Assembly (NCBI GenBank): GCA_963801475.1
Contig: CAWDEX010000001.1
Coordinates: 1,364,001 to 1,428,000, forward strand
DNA from: DAOMFB01 sp963801475
GTDB lineage: Bacteria; Acidobacteriota; Thermoanaerobaculia; UBA5066
DNA: 64,000 nt
Direction: 5' to 3'
Shown here: piece by piece, positions 16,984-24,312 of the stretch
How the letters are laid out: the number at the start of each line of letters is the position of its first letter
Position numbering within the stretch: position 1 is the stretch's first letter
Notes under the pieces: generated by a model
What the model was told of the DNA's origin: nothing
What the model saw: the letters and a program-made list of their open reading frames with translations, nothing else
The model's database searches: none
Position numbers and translations under genes: made by a program

Positions 16984-17287
16984 GTCGTGGCCAACGTAGA
17001 AACAGCGCCCGGCGGGGGGAATGATGCAGATATCCCAGCGAGGCCGCCGACGAATGCCGGAACGCGCCGGGCCGCCCCGGGGAGATCAAAATCGACGTCC
17101 TCCCCGGCACGGTCCAGCTCCGTCCCGAAGGTCTCCTGCGGCAGGTTGTGGCGCCGGCCGCGATATGAGTAGGATTCTTCCGGGTGAGCGCTGCGACGTT
17201 ACCTGCCGTCGGTCTGAAGGGTGGAAGGTGGAGCACGGCCCGCTCGCAGAGGCACGTCGGCCCCCCGGGTCCGGGGTGTGAAGAGGC
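16984..17287. other. Intergenic region with an orphan coding remnant
   Basis: 304 bases between the small hypothetical gene and the PhyH gene. On the plus strand, 17040-17168 contains an open stretch that reads like a real protein C-terminus (SEAADECRNAPGRPGEIK, then IDVLPGTVQLRPEGLL, ending at TGA 17166-17168), but it begins right after an in-frame TGA at 17023-17025 and has no start codon of its own. It may be the tail of a lost gene. No promoter or RNA gene was recognised. Confidence 0.35.
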
Positions 17288-18121
17288 GTGAAACCGCCGT
17301 CGCTCGACCAGCGCCGACGTTTTGTTCAGGCAGGCGCCTGCGTCTGCCGCCGCCTGCTGACACAGCGGCAGATTGCTGACCTGAACGACTGTACGATGCG
17401 TCGGCTGACTGAATCTGCGCAATGGCAGTCCGCGCTGGCCGTCCGCAAGACGCGGCCGACGTTGATCTCGGAATCCTGTCACTGGAAGACGGCCGACGCG
17501 TTCCTGCGGCATCTGGACGCGTCGCAGCTGGCCGCCTGGGTGGGCGCGCTCTGCGGTGCCCGGAGAGTGCAGTTCCTGGAGATCGGGATCATGTGGACGC
17601 GGACGGGCGCTCCTCCTACGCCGTGGCATCAGGACGCGACCTACTACCAGGTCGACGGCCGGATCGTGAGCGTCTGGATCCCCCTGACCCGGCAGCGGCG
17701 CATCGAGGGCCTTTCGGTCGTGCCCGGATCGCACCGCGCCACCGAGCGATACTTCCCGGTCGACTTCGCGCGCGGGGAGCGGGCGATCGCGAGCCCCGAA
17801 GCGACCCGCCAGATGGAGTCGCTCGGCCTGCTGAAGCCCCCCGGCGAGGACGCGATTTCGCCGCGGAACGTGAGAACCTGGCGCCTGACGCCCGGTGACG
17901 TCATCGTCTTCGATTCGACGACGCTCCATTCCCGGCGCCGGGGGGCGCGCCCCGCGTCGCTCCTCCGCATCACGGCCCGGTTCCTCATCGACGAGGCCGC
18001 CTGGCGCCCGAGCACCCTGCCGGGGGTCTTCCTGCCGGCCTCAACAAAGCACCTCCGTCCAGCAGCGCCGCTGGGGCCGGAGGATTTCCCCGTGCTCTGG
18101 ACCTCCCGACCGGCTCCCTGA
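17288..18121 (+). CDS. Phytanoyl-CoA dioxygenase (PhyH) family protein
   Basis: Fe(II)/2-oxoglutarate-dependent oxygenase, 277 residues, from GTG 17288. The facial triad is present: His114 and Asp116 in PWHQDATYY and His214 in TTLHSRRRGA; Arg227, in LRITARF, is the likely 2-oxoglutarate anchor. SVWIPLTR and LSVVPGSH are typical PhyH strands. Substrates in this family range from lipids to antibiotics, so the function is open. It is the last intact gene before the tRNA-Glu hot spot and could itself be accessory DNA. Codon use looks like the chromosome. Confidence 0.85.
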   Translation: MKPPSLDQRRRFVQAGACVCRRLLTQRQIADLNDCTMRRLTESAQWQSALAVRKTRPTLISESCHWKTADAFLRHLDASQLAAWVGALCGARRVQFLEIGIMWTRTGAPPTPWHQDATYYQVDGRIVSVWIPLTRQRRIEGLSVVPGSHRATERYFPVDFARGERAIASPEATRQMESLGLLKPPGEDAISPRNVRTWRLTPGDVIVFDSTTLHSRRRGARPASLLRITARFLIDEAAWRPSTLPGVFLPASTKHLRPAAPLGPEDFPVLWTSRPAP

Positions 18122-18171
18122 GTCACGACGGCACGCACCCCGTCATCGCGGGTTCGAATTGGCCGGGTGGA

Positions 18172-18357
18172 CAGCCTTGACTCGGGCACTCAGGCCTTCG
18201 TATGACCCTCTGGCCTGACGCGCACATCCGACCCGATGACCTCGCCGCGCCGCTAGACGTTCTGGCGGGCGTGGAGAGGCGGGCGCGGGAGGGGACGGAG
18301 GAGAAGAAGGCGGCTCAGTAGCCCCGGCGTCGGATCTCCGGTCCCCGCGTCAGGAGA
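18172..18357 (+). pseudogene. Tyrosine-integrase 3' fragment R1 (oldest remnant)
   Basis: From 18181 to the stop TAG 18319-18321 the plus strand encodes 46 residues closely matching the C-terminus of the intact integrase at 27810-28988: LGHSGLRMTLWPDAHIRPDD then LAAPLDVLAGVERRARE and EKKAAQ. The catalytic Tyr (TYAHV in the intact copy) is changed to Asp. Homology continues about 36 bases past the stop, as in the intact copy. The 5' part of the gene is gone. It faces the convergent secreted-protein gene 70 bases away, the same layout as at the right end of the element. Confidence 0.88.
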
Positions 18358-18391
18358 GGCGAGCGGAGCGGGCCCGATGCAACGAACCACT

Positions 18392-19324
18392 TCAGCAGCC
18401 ACCACCAGCAACTTCGAGTACTGGCTCTATCCGATTGCCAAGAACCTCAAGGACGACGAAGCTTTCGTCCTCGTATCCGTGCTCTCTCACGACTATGAAG
18501 CGCCGAGAATCAGCGGTGATCAGGACCAGCGGAATCGCGCTGCGGTCGTCCTTCCCCTCACAGTCCGTAAGCGTCACGGCTGACTTCAGAAGCGTGAACG
18601 CTCCTGCGGATTCCAGATACCAGCCCCGGACTATCGCGATCTCATCGCAGCGAATCTCGGCCTGCTGGAAACCGGTTCCAAGCCGACGAGTTGCTTGAAA
18701 GGAGCAGAGTTCGTCGTCGTCTTTTCCAGCCCAGACGCAACTGATTTCAATGAAAGAATCGCCGACAGGCCCATGAGACTGTAGAGCCTTTGCATCTGAC
18801 GGCTTCACACGAATCTCGGCTGCTTCAGCCTTTTCGATTTCGGTTCTCAGGAAGTTCCTGAGGGAATCAATCGTCCATGCTCCGACGGTAGAGGGAACAA
18901 ACGGCTGGACTCCGGCTTGAACGCTCGTCGCGATGGCGGTCGTCTCGTGGTCACCTTTTTGGAGTCGGGTGGACAGGCCCCAAACAACCTCACAGTGTGC
19001 TTCGGCAAGAACGGGAGTGCCGACTCGAAGAGGCACGCCTCGCAGGTGCTCTGTCCAGAGATACCACTCCTTTGGTACGCCCCCCTCGACTGGATACCAG
19101 CTTCGTGGAACCGTCTTGAATCTCCGCTCGACTTCTTCGCCGGGTCGCGGCCATGTCCTCACCCACTTTCCGTCAGCGTACTGCGCCAACGGGACCAATG
19201 TATTCCCGCCGAGGAGCCCCGCAAACGCCAGCACCGGAGGCTTTCGTGACGGCGTCGGGGTAGCAGCCGAGGTAGCCAGAGCCAGCCACATGAGCGGGAA
19301 GAAGGCGATCAAACGGCGTCTCAC
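18392..19324 (-). CDS. Hypothetical secreted protein (cargo of remnant R1)
   Basis: A 310-residue protein starting at GTG 19324, with GGAG 9 bases upstream. The signal peptide is 1-21 (IAFFPLMWLALATSAA) and there is no lipobox Cys. The mature protein has several Cys (AHCEVVWG, ISCVWAG, ELCSF, EIRCDE, TDCEG) and a beta-rich C-terminal half (RGWYLESAGAFTLLKSAVTL). No family recognised. Base composition is visibly lower in GC than the chromosome. It sits tail-to-tail with integrase fragment R1, and its start codon lies 180 bases from the att copy at 19504. It looks like cargo brought by an element of which only the right end survives. Confidence 0.72.
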   Translation of the reverse strand: MRRRLIAFFPLMWLALATSAATPTPSRKPPVLAFAGLLGGNTLVPLAQYADGKWVRTWPRPGEEVERRFKTVPRSWYPVEGGVPKEWYLWTEHLRGVPLRVGTPVLAEAHCEVVWGLSTRLQKGDHETTAIATSVQAGVQPFVPSTVGAWTIDSLRNFLRTEIEKAEAAEIRVKPSDAKALQSHGPVGDSFIEISCVWAGKDDDELCSFQATRRLGTGFQQAEIRCDEIAIVRGWYLESAGAFTLLKSAVTLTDCEGKDDRSAIPLVLITADSRRFIVVREHGYEDESFVVLEVLGNRIEPVLEVAGGGC

Positions 19325-19503
19325 TTGGCGCTCCTGTCCATGAACGACTGTCGAACGATACCCCGTGCAGCGGAGAGCGCGGCGACCGACGGCGAAACCC
19401 GGATTCGGGGGCGAGACGGGAACCCGTGAACGAACGGTGAACGAAGCGGCCCCGAGCGCCGGAGGGGCGGAATCGGGAAGCGCTTCGATGGTGAGGAGTT
19501 AAG

Positions 19504-19548
19504 TGGTACCCCCAGCGGGATTCGAACCCGCGATCTCCACCTTGAAAG
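19504..19548 (-). repeat. Left attachment site (attL): 45-bp duplicate of the tRNA-Glu 3' half
   Basis: Identical over 45 bases to 29604-29648. On the minus strand it begins at the first base of the anticodon loop (CTTTCAAG) and runs through the T arm and acceptor strand to the encoded CCA. The 5' half of the tRNA is missing, so this is not a working tRNA. This is the classic product of tyrosine-integrase insertion at a tRNA gene. Together with the right copy it bounds 10.1 kb. Confidence 0.93.
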
Positions 19549-19570
19549 TCGTCCGAAGCCCTCTTCACGG

Positions 19571-19624
19571 AACCCGCGCCAGCATTGGCGATTCTCTCGA
19601 AACCCGCGCCAGCATTCGCGATTC
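19571..19624. repeat. Two 24-bp direct repeats at 30-bp spacing beside attL
   Basis: The units at 19571-19594 and 19601-19624 differ at one base (19587 G, 19617 C), with a repeat period of exactly 30 bases, starting 23 bases inside attL. Position and tandem arrangement fit integrase arm-type or excisionase binding sites. Binding is inference. Confidence 0.55.
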
Positions 19625-19699
19625 CGGCCCTCCCCCGATTCTCGGTATTCCTCGCCTCTCCTCACCTTTCAGTGCGTTTCAGGGGGGGCGTGCGGGAGT

Positions 19700-19790
19700 G
19701 TGCGGAACCTCGCCCCTGCCTCTGCGCCGCTAGACGTTCCGGCGGGCGTGGAGAGAGCCGCCCGAGAGGGGCGGACCGGGGACGAAGAAG
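19700..19790 (+). pseudogene. Tyrosine-integrase 3' fragment R2
   Basis: In the frame containing 19705 the plus strand reads RNLAPASAPLDVPAGVERAA then REGRTGDEEG, matching the integrase tail PLDVLAGVERRAREE. The reading then runs into a low-complexity stretch with three copies of CGGGGACGAA (19786-19819). Only the last part of the gene is left. It faces the convergent lipoprotein gene that ends at 19862. Confidence 0.75.
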
Positions 19791-19861
19791 GAAACCGGGG
19801 ACGAAACGGGGACGAAGCCGGAAGCCCTCCGGCGTTCCAGTGCGGACGGAGAATCGACGCT

Positions 19862-20425
19862 CTAGGTCTTCTTTGCGGGCGGCTGGTACTGCGGATTCGG
19901 CACTTGCTGAATCTCGAAAGGAATCGTCACGGTTTCAAGCGTCTTCTTTTCGCCCGCGAGGAACACTACCGTTAGCTTGATCTCCCCGGTCGACCCGCAG
20001 GATGTTCCATCGGTCATCGGTTCGAGACTAAAGTCGCGATAGACATAGTGATGAAGACTGCGCGGGTAGATGCCCTTCCGGTAGTCAGCACCCGCTGGCA
20101 ATGAGATAGGGCTTAGGACAATGCTCTGCACCTGACCGTTCGGGGTGTCATCCGGTACGATTGATGAGGTTCCTCTGGACGTCGTCACCGACCATTCTTG
20201 GAGAAGCAGCTGCACCGGCTCCGAACTACTGTTGGCGTAGAACACCGACAAGAAGCGTCCATCAGCAGAGAGCGTTGCTGTTACGCGATAGGTCGGCTTC
20301 TCTAGCATCCCGCTCTTGGACGAAATGTTGCAGTAGAACTCGGGTTGGGGCGGCGCGTACCCCGCGTACCCTGCGCCGCACCCGAAAAATACGAGGAGCG
20401 AAACGACCGTCAGAGTGTTCCTCAT
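19862..20425 (-). CDS. Hypothetical lipoprotein (cargo of remnant R2)
   Basis: A 187-residue protein of unknown role. ATG 20425 has AAAGGAGG at good spacing; a longer in-frame version is less likely because the signal peptide then would not be N-terminal. The leader MRNTLTVVSLLVFFGC ends in a lipobox-like FFGC, so lipid attachment is probable. The mature part is beta-rich (FYCNISSKSG, YRVTATLSADGRFLSVFYANSSSEPV, GEIKLTVVFLAGEKK) and ends in a Pro-rich tail with KKT. Base composition is clearly lower in GC than the surroundings. It lies tail-to-tail with integrase fragment R2, the same place as the cargo genes at 18392 and 29044, but the protein is unrelated to both by eye. Confidence 0.72.
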   Translation of the reverse strand: MRNTLTVVSLLVFFGCGAGYAGYAPPQPEFYCNISSKSGMLEKPTYRVTATLSADGRFLSVFYANSSSEPVQLLLQEWSVTTSRGTSSIVPDDTPNGQVQSIVLSPISLPAGADYRKGIYPRSLHHYVYRDFSLEPMTDGTSCGSTGEIKLTVVFLAGEKKTLETVTIPFEIQQVPNPQYQPPAKKT

Positions 20426-20725
20426 CCTGCCTCCTTTGTGTTCAGTCCGGACCCCACAAGCGTTCGCGAGTTCCGTCACCGCCGACATGAGCTAGTTGCA
20501 TCAAGCGGCCTGAAACCTCTGCAAACCGCGGACCTTGAAGGACGGACGGTGACCTAGACGTCATCCGTTGGGGTGGTTCGACTGTTCCTCGAACTTGAGC
20601 GCGTATTCCCGCCCCCGCGCCGCTGGACGTTCTGGCGGGCATTGAGGGGGTAGCGCGGGAGGGGTGCGCGGGACGGACGAGGCAGGTTCGCGGTATCGTT
20701 GAATATCACCCGGAAAGGAGTACGA
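20426..20725. other. Remnant-filled spacer: degenerate att-like sequence and integrase tail R3
   Basis: No gene. 20518-20540 has a partial match to the tRNA-Glu core (CCGCG and ACCTTGAA in the right order, with a short deletion), in the position where an att copy would be expected after cargo R2. 20611-20664 is integrase tail R3. The segment ends with the ribosome site of the next gene. Confidence 0.4.
20611..20664 (+). pseudogene. Tyrosine-integrase 3' fragment R3
   Basis: The plus strand encodes APAPLDVLAGIEGVAREG, again the integrase tail (PLDVLAGVERRARE in the intact copy), with about 20 identical bases around the LDVLAG codons. Nothing of the catalytic domain remains. It is the fourth copy of this tail in 11 kb. 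Confidence 0.72.
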
Positions 20726-21327
20726 GTGTCGGCACCTCCCCCGCCTCCTTCTCTACTTTCCGCTACCACTACATTCCCCATCCACATCGGCGGTCTTGAG
20801 CCTCGTCAGCTTGAGGAACTCCTTTCCCTCTTGTCGCAAGAGTCCTTGCGAGACAGTTTCAGCCGGATGAACGCGATTGTCTCCACACCGACGTTCCATT
20901 GGGTCGAACTTAATACCTACGTCACGCAGTCGTGCCCCATCTACCTCAGCGCTCTTGCCGCCCGTCGTCGTTCTGCGGATAAGTCTGTTCCCGAGAGCGG
21001 GCGCTCGTTTTCGGACAGCACCCGCGCCGCTGCGGCGCGAAAGATACTATTCGTCCGTACATCGACCTCATAGAACTCGCGGACCTTCTCGACGGGCAGC
21101 CCAACGATGCGGTCATTCCTTCACTCTTGGACATGACCCATTTCCACGGTCAGGCGATATACCGCGTGTTGCAGGAGTGTTACTCCGAGACGCTCATGAT
21201 TGCCGCTGTCCGCGACAAGCTCTGCTGTCCGCATTGCCGCTCATTCGACGGTAAGCGCTTTCCGGCCTCTCAGCTTCCACGGTTGCCGCATCATCTCGCG
21301 TGCCGCTGCGGCGTCATCGCGCAATAG
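20726..21327 (+). pseudogene. Frameshifted gene with phage head-morphogenesis (gpF/gp7-like) C-terminus
   Basis: Starts at GTG 20726 behind GGAAAGGAG (20712-20720). This frame continues to TAG 21072-21074, while coding that looks continuous resumes one frame back (DTIRPYIDLIELADLLDG) from about 21040 and ends at TAG 21325-21327. The last 35 residues read CCPHCRSFDGKRFP then PHHLACRCGV, the Cys-rich C-terminal motif (CxxCxxxDGK...HxxCRC) of phage Mu F-like/SPP1 gp7-like head-morphogenesis proteins. A 15-bp GC palindrome (21024-21038) lies in the shift zone. It is either a decayed phage gene or a sequencing error. Base composition is lower in GC than its neighbours. Confidence 0.55.
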
Positions 21328-21533
21328 CTGGAAACCGGAAGCTATGAAGGAGCGGGCTCGCCGCTCGGACCCAACAGGATCACATCCTCACATCTTCGAC
21401 GCCGAGGGCGGAACTCGATAGTCTGACCTCGTCGGAGCGGCGGCGTCGGGTAGCTCCCGACGTTGAAAGCGGGCCGCCCCTGCCCTCGCGCCGCCCCGAC
21501 GATCTACTTCGGCGGGGGCGGGAGGCGGGGGCG
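21328..21533. other. Spacer upstream of the element operon
   Basis: 206 bases without a convincing gene. A 25-codon frame (21344-21421) is too short to support. No strong promoter hexamers seen; the last bases form the purine-rich ribosome site of the next gene. Confidence 0.35.
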
Positions 21534-22223
21534 ATGGCCGACAGGAAGCACAAACAGAAGCGGACGGCCCCGAGGCCCAAGGGCGAGGCGCTCGCCCCTC
21601 CATGCCCTGCCAGCGCTCCGGCACGGGCCGAAGAGGACGGCTTCATCCGGCGCGTCGCAAGAGGCTTCAGGGAGGAGACCGGCTTCTCTCCCGGAGCATG
21701 GCTGCTTCGCGTCCGCCACGCAGAGAGTGCCGTCCGCGATTTCCTCGGGGGCAGGCGGCCCGGATTCGAGGATCTCCCCGACCTGATCCGGTCCGTCCCG
21801 TCGGCTCTCTCGTCCCCGAGCGTCCAGACCTTGCTCGCCGAGCTTCGCCGGATGGAGCGGCAGCCGAGCGAGCTTCTCGTCGTCAGTCCTTTCGGAGTCT
21901 CTTACACGACAAGCGCACCGCCGGGGCGGCTCCCGAAGCCCGTCAAGGATCGTGCCCGCCCGGACGTCAAGCGCCGGAGGCTCCTCGCCCGCATCGGGCG
22001 GGCCATCGCCTCTCCGACCGTCAAGCCTCGGCTGGCGAAGAAAGCCCAGCTCGCCGAGCTGGAGCGGATCGAGGCCGATGCGCGGACGGCCCCTCGCGGG
22101 GAGAAAGAGGGACGCAGGGCGGACTTAGCGAAGTCGAGGGGACTCGGGAAATCAGACGACAATCGCCTCGAAGCCTTCCGAACGATGCGCCGACGGGCGA
22201 AGGCCAACATTTCGGGGACCTGA
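21534..22223 (+). CDS. Hypothetical element protein
   Basis: A basic 229-residue protein that I do not recognise. GGGAGG precedes ATG 21534. It opens with a Lys/Arg/Pro-rich tail (MADRKHKQKRTAPRPKGEA), has a compact middle (FIRRVARGFREETGFSPGAWLLRV, DLIRSVPSALSSPSVQTLLAELRRME) and a long, highly charged C-terminal helix region (DVKRRRLLARIGRAI onwards). Such basic, helix-rich proteins are often DNA-binding, but that is a guess. It is the first gene of the element's main rightward gene block, with a 47-base gap before the HTH gene. Confidence 0.6.
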   Translation: MADRKHKQKRTAPRPKGEALAPPCPASAPARAEEDGFIRRVARGFREETGFSPGAWLLRVRHAESAVRDFLGGRRPGFEDLPDLIRSVPSALSSPSVQTLLAELRRMERQPSELLVVSPFGVSYTTSAPPGRLPKPVKDRARPDVKRRRLLARIGRAIASPTVKPRLAKKAQLAELERIEADARTAPRGEKEGRRADLAKSRGLGKSDDNRLEAFRTMRRRAKANISGT

Positions 22224-22241
22224 ACAATGTAGCTCGTTCAG
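22220..22241. promoter_or_regulatory. Dyad CTGAAC-N10-GTTCAG upstream of the HTH genes
   Basis: A perfect 6+6 inverted repeat (22220-22225 and 22236-22241) overlapping the stop codon of the previous gene and lying 30 bases before the first HTH gene. It could be an operator for one of the small HTH proteins. No promoter hexamers are obvious next to it. Confidence 0.35.
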
Positions 22242-22270
22242 AGGGGCTCCGCAGCGGACGATCTCGTCCG

Positions 22271-22489
22271 ATGCGACGCGAAACCGTAGAACCGCTCCTG
22301 ACCGTTCCCGAAGCCGCCATCCTCGGGCACGCCTGCCGAGATGTCGTCTATGCGGCCATCCGCAGCGGTGCGCTCCCTGCCGAGTTTCACGGGAAGACGT
22401 ATCGCGTCCGGCTCGCCGACGTTGAGGCGTGGGCCGCGTCGAGAATCCGCCCCGTCGTCCCGCGTCGTCGCCCCACGGAGGCGCGATGA
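22271..22489 (+). CDS. Small HTH protein, excisionase/MerR-like
   Basis: A 72-residue DNA-binding protein of the excisionase-type winged HTH family: LLTVPEAAILGHACRDVVYAAIRSG is the helix-turn-helix and the following FHGKTYRVRLADVEAWAAS is the wing and terminal helix. Such proteins direct integrases toward excision or repress promoters. It starts at ATG 22271. Its stop overlaps the start of the next gene (ATGA at 22486-22489), so the two are translationally coupled. Likely recombination directionality factor or early regulator of the element. Confidence 0.75.
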   Translation: MRRETVEPLLTVPEAAILGHACRDVVYAAIRSGALPAEFHGKTYRVRLADVEAWAASRIRPVVPRRRPTEAR

Positions 22490-22797
22490 CGACGAGGGCC
22501 GAGCGCGTCGCCGAGCTTCTCGCGGGCGTGCCGCCCGTGGAGCGGTTCCGGGGCATGACAGTTGAGGAGGCCGCGCCGATCCTCGGCGTGAGCGCGCCGA
22601 CGGTCTACCGCCTCCACGCCGAGGGCAAGCTTGGGGGCGTCAAGGGCGACGGGGCCGAGCGGAAGGGCGGGAGGGGACGGAGCGGAACCCTCCGCATCCG
22701 GCTCCTCGACATCGTCGAGTTTCAGGTCGCGCATGAAGTCGGGGCCGTCGTCGCTCCGATGCCTGTCTCCTCGCGGCGGGCCGGGAAGGCCGGATGA
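22486..22797 (+). CDS. Second small HTH protein
   Basis: A 103-residue protein with MTVEEAAPILGVSAPTVYRLHAEGKLGG, an excisionase-type HTH, followed by RLLDIVEFQVAHE, the wing/terminal helix. The start is ATG 22486 inside the ATGA overlap; a longer in-frame start at 22429 would lie deep inside the previous gene. It shares the fold but not the sequence of the HTH protein before it. Two consecutive HTH genes could form a regulator/excisionase pair. It overlaps the replication gene by ATGA at 22794-22797. Confidence 0.7.
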   Translation: MTTRAERVAELLAGVPPVERFRGMTVEEAAPILGVSAPTVYRLHAEGKLGGVKGDGAERKGGRGRSGTLRIRLLDIVEFQVAHEVGAVVAPMPVSSRRAGKAG

Positions 22798-23795
22798 GCC
22801 GAGATCGCGGCCTCCGCTTCTTCACCGTCTACCCGATAGACGAGGCGGCAGACCTCGACCTCGGAAGCGACGGTCTTGCCCTCGGATTGCATTACGTCCT
22901 CCGGTCTCTCGCGTTCAGGAATGGCGGGAAGCTCCCCGCTGACCCTGAGGCGGTCCGTCGTTTGGCCCGCTTCCCGATTGGTGCATGGCGGAAGGCGTGG
23001 CCGCTCGTCTCGTCGAAGTGGAAGGAGCGCGACGGGCACCTTGTCTGCGAGGAGTTTCTCGTCGAGCTTGAGCGCGTCGGGGGGATTGTGGAGGCCCGAC
23101 GGCAGGCCGGTCGAGCAGGCGGGCAGGCGTCAGGCAAACGTCGAGCAATCGTTGAGCAAACGTCAACCGACGGGGACTTGGACGGGGACGGGGACTTGGA
23201 CGGGGACAAGGACAGGGATGGGGAGGGGGACGGGGACAAGACGAAGGAACGGCGCTCACGCGCCCCCGCTCCCGCTTTCGCTCCGCCTTCGGTCGATGAG
23301 GTCCGAAAGTACGCGGAGAGCCTCGGCTACGCCGACTTCGACGCCGAGCATTTCCACGCTCACTACGAGACTCGCGGCTGGAGGCTCCCGACGGGGAAGC
23401 TCATGTCGTCGTGGAAGGGGGCCGTGGTGACATGGCGGAAGAACGAGGCGAAATTCGGGACCGCCACCCGGCCCGCGTCCCCGAACGGCCCGTCGCCCTC
23501 ATCCGGCCCCGTCCTGAAAGACGGGCGCTACCGCCTCCCCTCAGGTTGGTGGGCATCTGAGGACGGATCGACCATCGAGAAAGATTTCAATACGTACGAG
23601 CGCCGAAGCGGGGGATTTGCAGGAACCCGCTTCGTCCACGATTCAGACGAGGGCGGTTCCTTCTACGTCACCGGAGCGTCTCTCGCCGCTCATAGCTACA
23701 GCGAGGGAGTGCGGGCGAAGGAGCGCGAGATCCTCCGGGGTCATCCGCGCTTCGCCGAGTTGTTTCCTGAAACCGCGAAGGCGGGAACGCCGTGA
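22794..23795 (+). CDS. DUF1376-like phage replication protein
   Basis: A 333-residue protein. The N-terminal 100 residues (YPIDEAADLDLGSDGLALGLHYVLRSLAF, then DPEAVRRLARFPIGAWRKAWPLV and KWKERDGHLVCEEF) match the DUF1376/phage-replisome-organiser type winged-helix domain that recognises replication origins. A low-complexity Asp/Gly linker (about 126-150, built from GACGGG-type repeats at 23168-23245) leads to a C-terminal part with VRKYAESLGYADFDAEHFHAHYETRGWRLPTG, a helicase-loader-like segment, and an unknown tail. It is the likely replication initiator of the element. It overlaps both neighbours by 4 bases. Confidence 0.72.
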   Translation: MSRDRGLRFFTVYPIDEAADLDLGSDGLALGLHYVLRSLAFRNGGKLPADPEAVRRLARFPIGAWRKAWPLVSSKWKERDGHLVCEEFLVELERVGGIVEARRQAGRAGGQASGKRRAIVEQTSTDGDLDGDGDLDGDKDRDGEGDGDKTKERRSRAPAPAFAPPSVDEVRKYAESLGYADFDAEHFHAHYETRGWRLPTGKLMSSWKGAVVTWRKNEAKFGTATRPASPNGPSPSSGPVLKDGRYRLPSGWWASEDGSTIEKDFNTYERRSGGFAGTRFVHDSDEGGSFYVTGASLAAHSYSEGVRAKEREILRGHPRFAELFPETAKAGTP

Positions 23796-23998
23796 CGTTC
23801 CTTCTCCGTGACCTCGAAGCTCTGGCCGAGGCCGCATTCGGCCCCCCGAAGGGAAACGGGATCTCGGTTCGTATGTATCGGGTGAGCCTCGTCAACGATG
23901 CCCTCAGCGATTCGCCGAACGTGGCGAGCCTCGATGAAGTGAAAACGATCCGAGCGGCGGCGGCCCGTCTTGGACTTTCCGAGGAGGAGAAAAAGTAA
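23792..23998 (+). CDS. Small hypothetical element protein
   Basis: A 68-residue protein from GTG 23792, overlapping the preceding stop by 4 bases (GTGA) and sharing one base with the next start (TAATG). It reads RDLEALAEAAFGPPKGNGISVRMYRVSL and ends DEVKTIRAAAARLGLSEEEKK. No family recognised. Its support is the tight coupling and codon use like its neighbours. Confidence 0.55.
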   Translation: MTFLLRDLEALAEAAFGPPKGNGISVRMYRVSLVNDALSDSPNVASLDEVKTIRAAAARLGLSEEEKK

Positions 23999-24312
23999 TG
24001 CCCAAGCCTGAGATTCACCACATCCGGGAAGTCGTGCCGGTGCCCGTTGAAGCCGTCTGGCTCGGCGTCATCAGGGACGGGCGGGCGACGCTCAAGCCCG
24101 TCCTCTTCCTCGGGCTGTTAGGCGACCGTCTCGTTCCCTTCTGCTTTGAAAAGGGCGAGATCGCCGTCCCTCCGGGATTCGTAACCGGCGACATGTCGCC
24201 CGACTGCCTCGGCCTCTTCTGCGGCGACAGGATGCCCGCTTTGGGCGAAGCCGAGAACGAGCTTCGCCGAAGGGCCGCTCTCGCGCCCGTCGAGAGCAAG
24301 GAGGGCGTATGA
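23998..24312 (+). CDS. Hypothetical element protein
   Basis: A 104-residue protein of unknown role. The middle is beta-rich (VWLGVIRDGRATLKPVLFLGLLGDRLVPFCFEKGEIAVPPGF) and ends with a helical AENELRRRAALAPV. It starts on the last base of the previous stop and ends in an ATGA overlap at 24309-24312. No signal peptide or membrane segment. Confidence 0.55.
   Translation: MPKPEIHHIREVVPVPVEAVWLGVIRDGRATLKPVLFLGLLGDRLVPFCFEKGEIAVPPGFVTGDMSPDCLGLFCGDRMPALGEAENELRRRAALAPVESKEGV

Noticed and set aside
18145..18159. A 15-base match to the tRNA-Glu T arm in inverted orientation just before integrase tail R1
   Set aside because: T-arm sequence is shared by many tRNAs and no more of a tRNA or att core surrounds it; the orientation is opposite to the other att copies. 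It may be chance.
19504..19548. Second tRNA-Glu gene
   Set aside because: Only the 3' half is present; the acceptor and D-arm half is missing, so it is an att duplicate.
20518..20540. Degenerate att-like sequence between cargo R2 and integrase tail R3
   Set aside because: Order and position fit, but the match is broken and short, so it is noted in the spacer entry rather than claimed as an att site.
20990..21050. Programmed ribosomal frameshift in the head-morphogenesis-like gene
   Set aside because: No slippery heptamer is present at the shift zone; decay or sequencing error is simpler.
21480..21533. Possible fifth integrase tail before the 21534 gene
   Set aside because: Similarity is limited to GC-rich GGCGGG/GGAGGCGGG words without a matching reading frame.
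23168..23245. CRISPR-like or tandem-repeat array
   Set aside because: The repeats are short in-frame GACGGG units inside a coding region with no spacers; no CRISPR array or cas gene was seen anywhere in the window.
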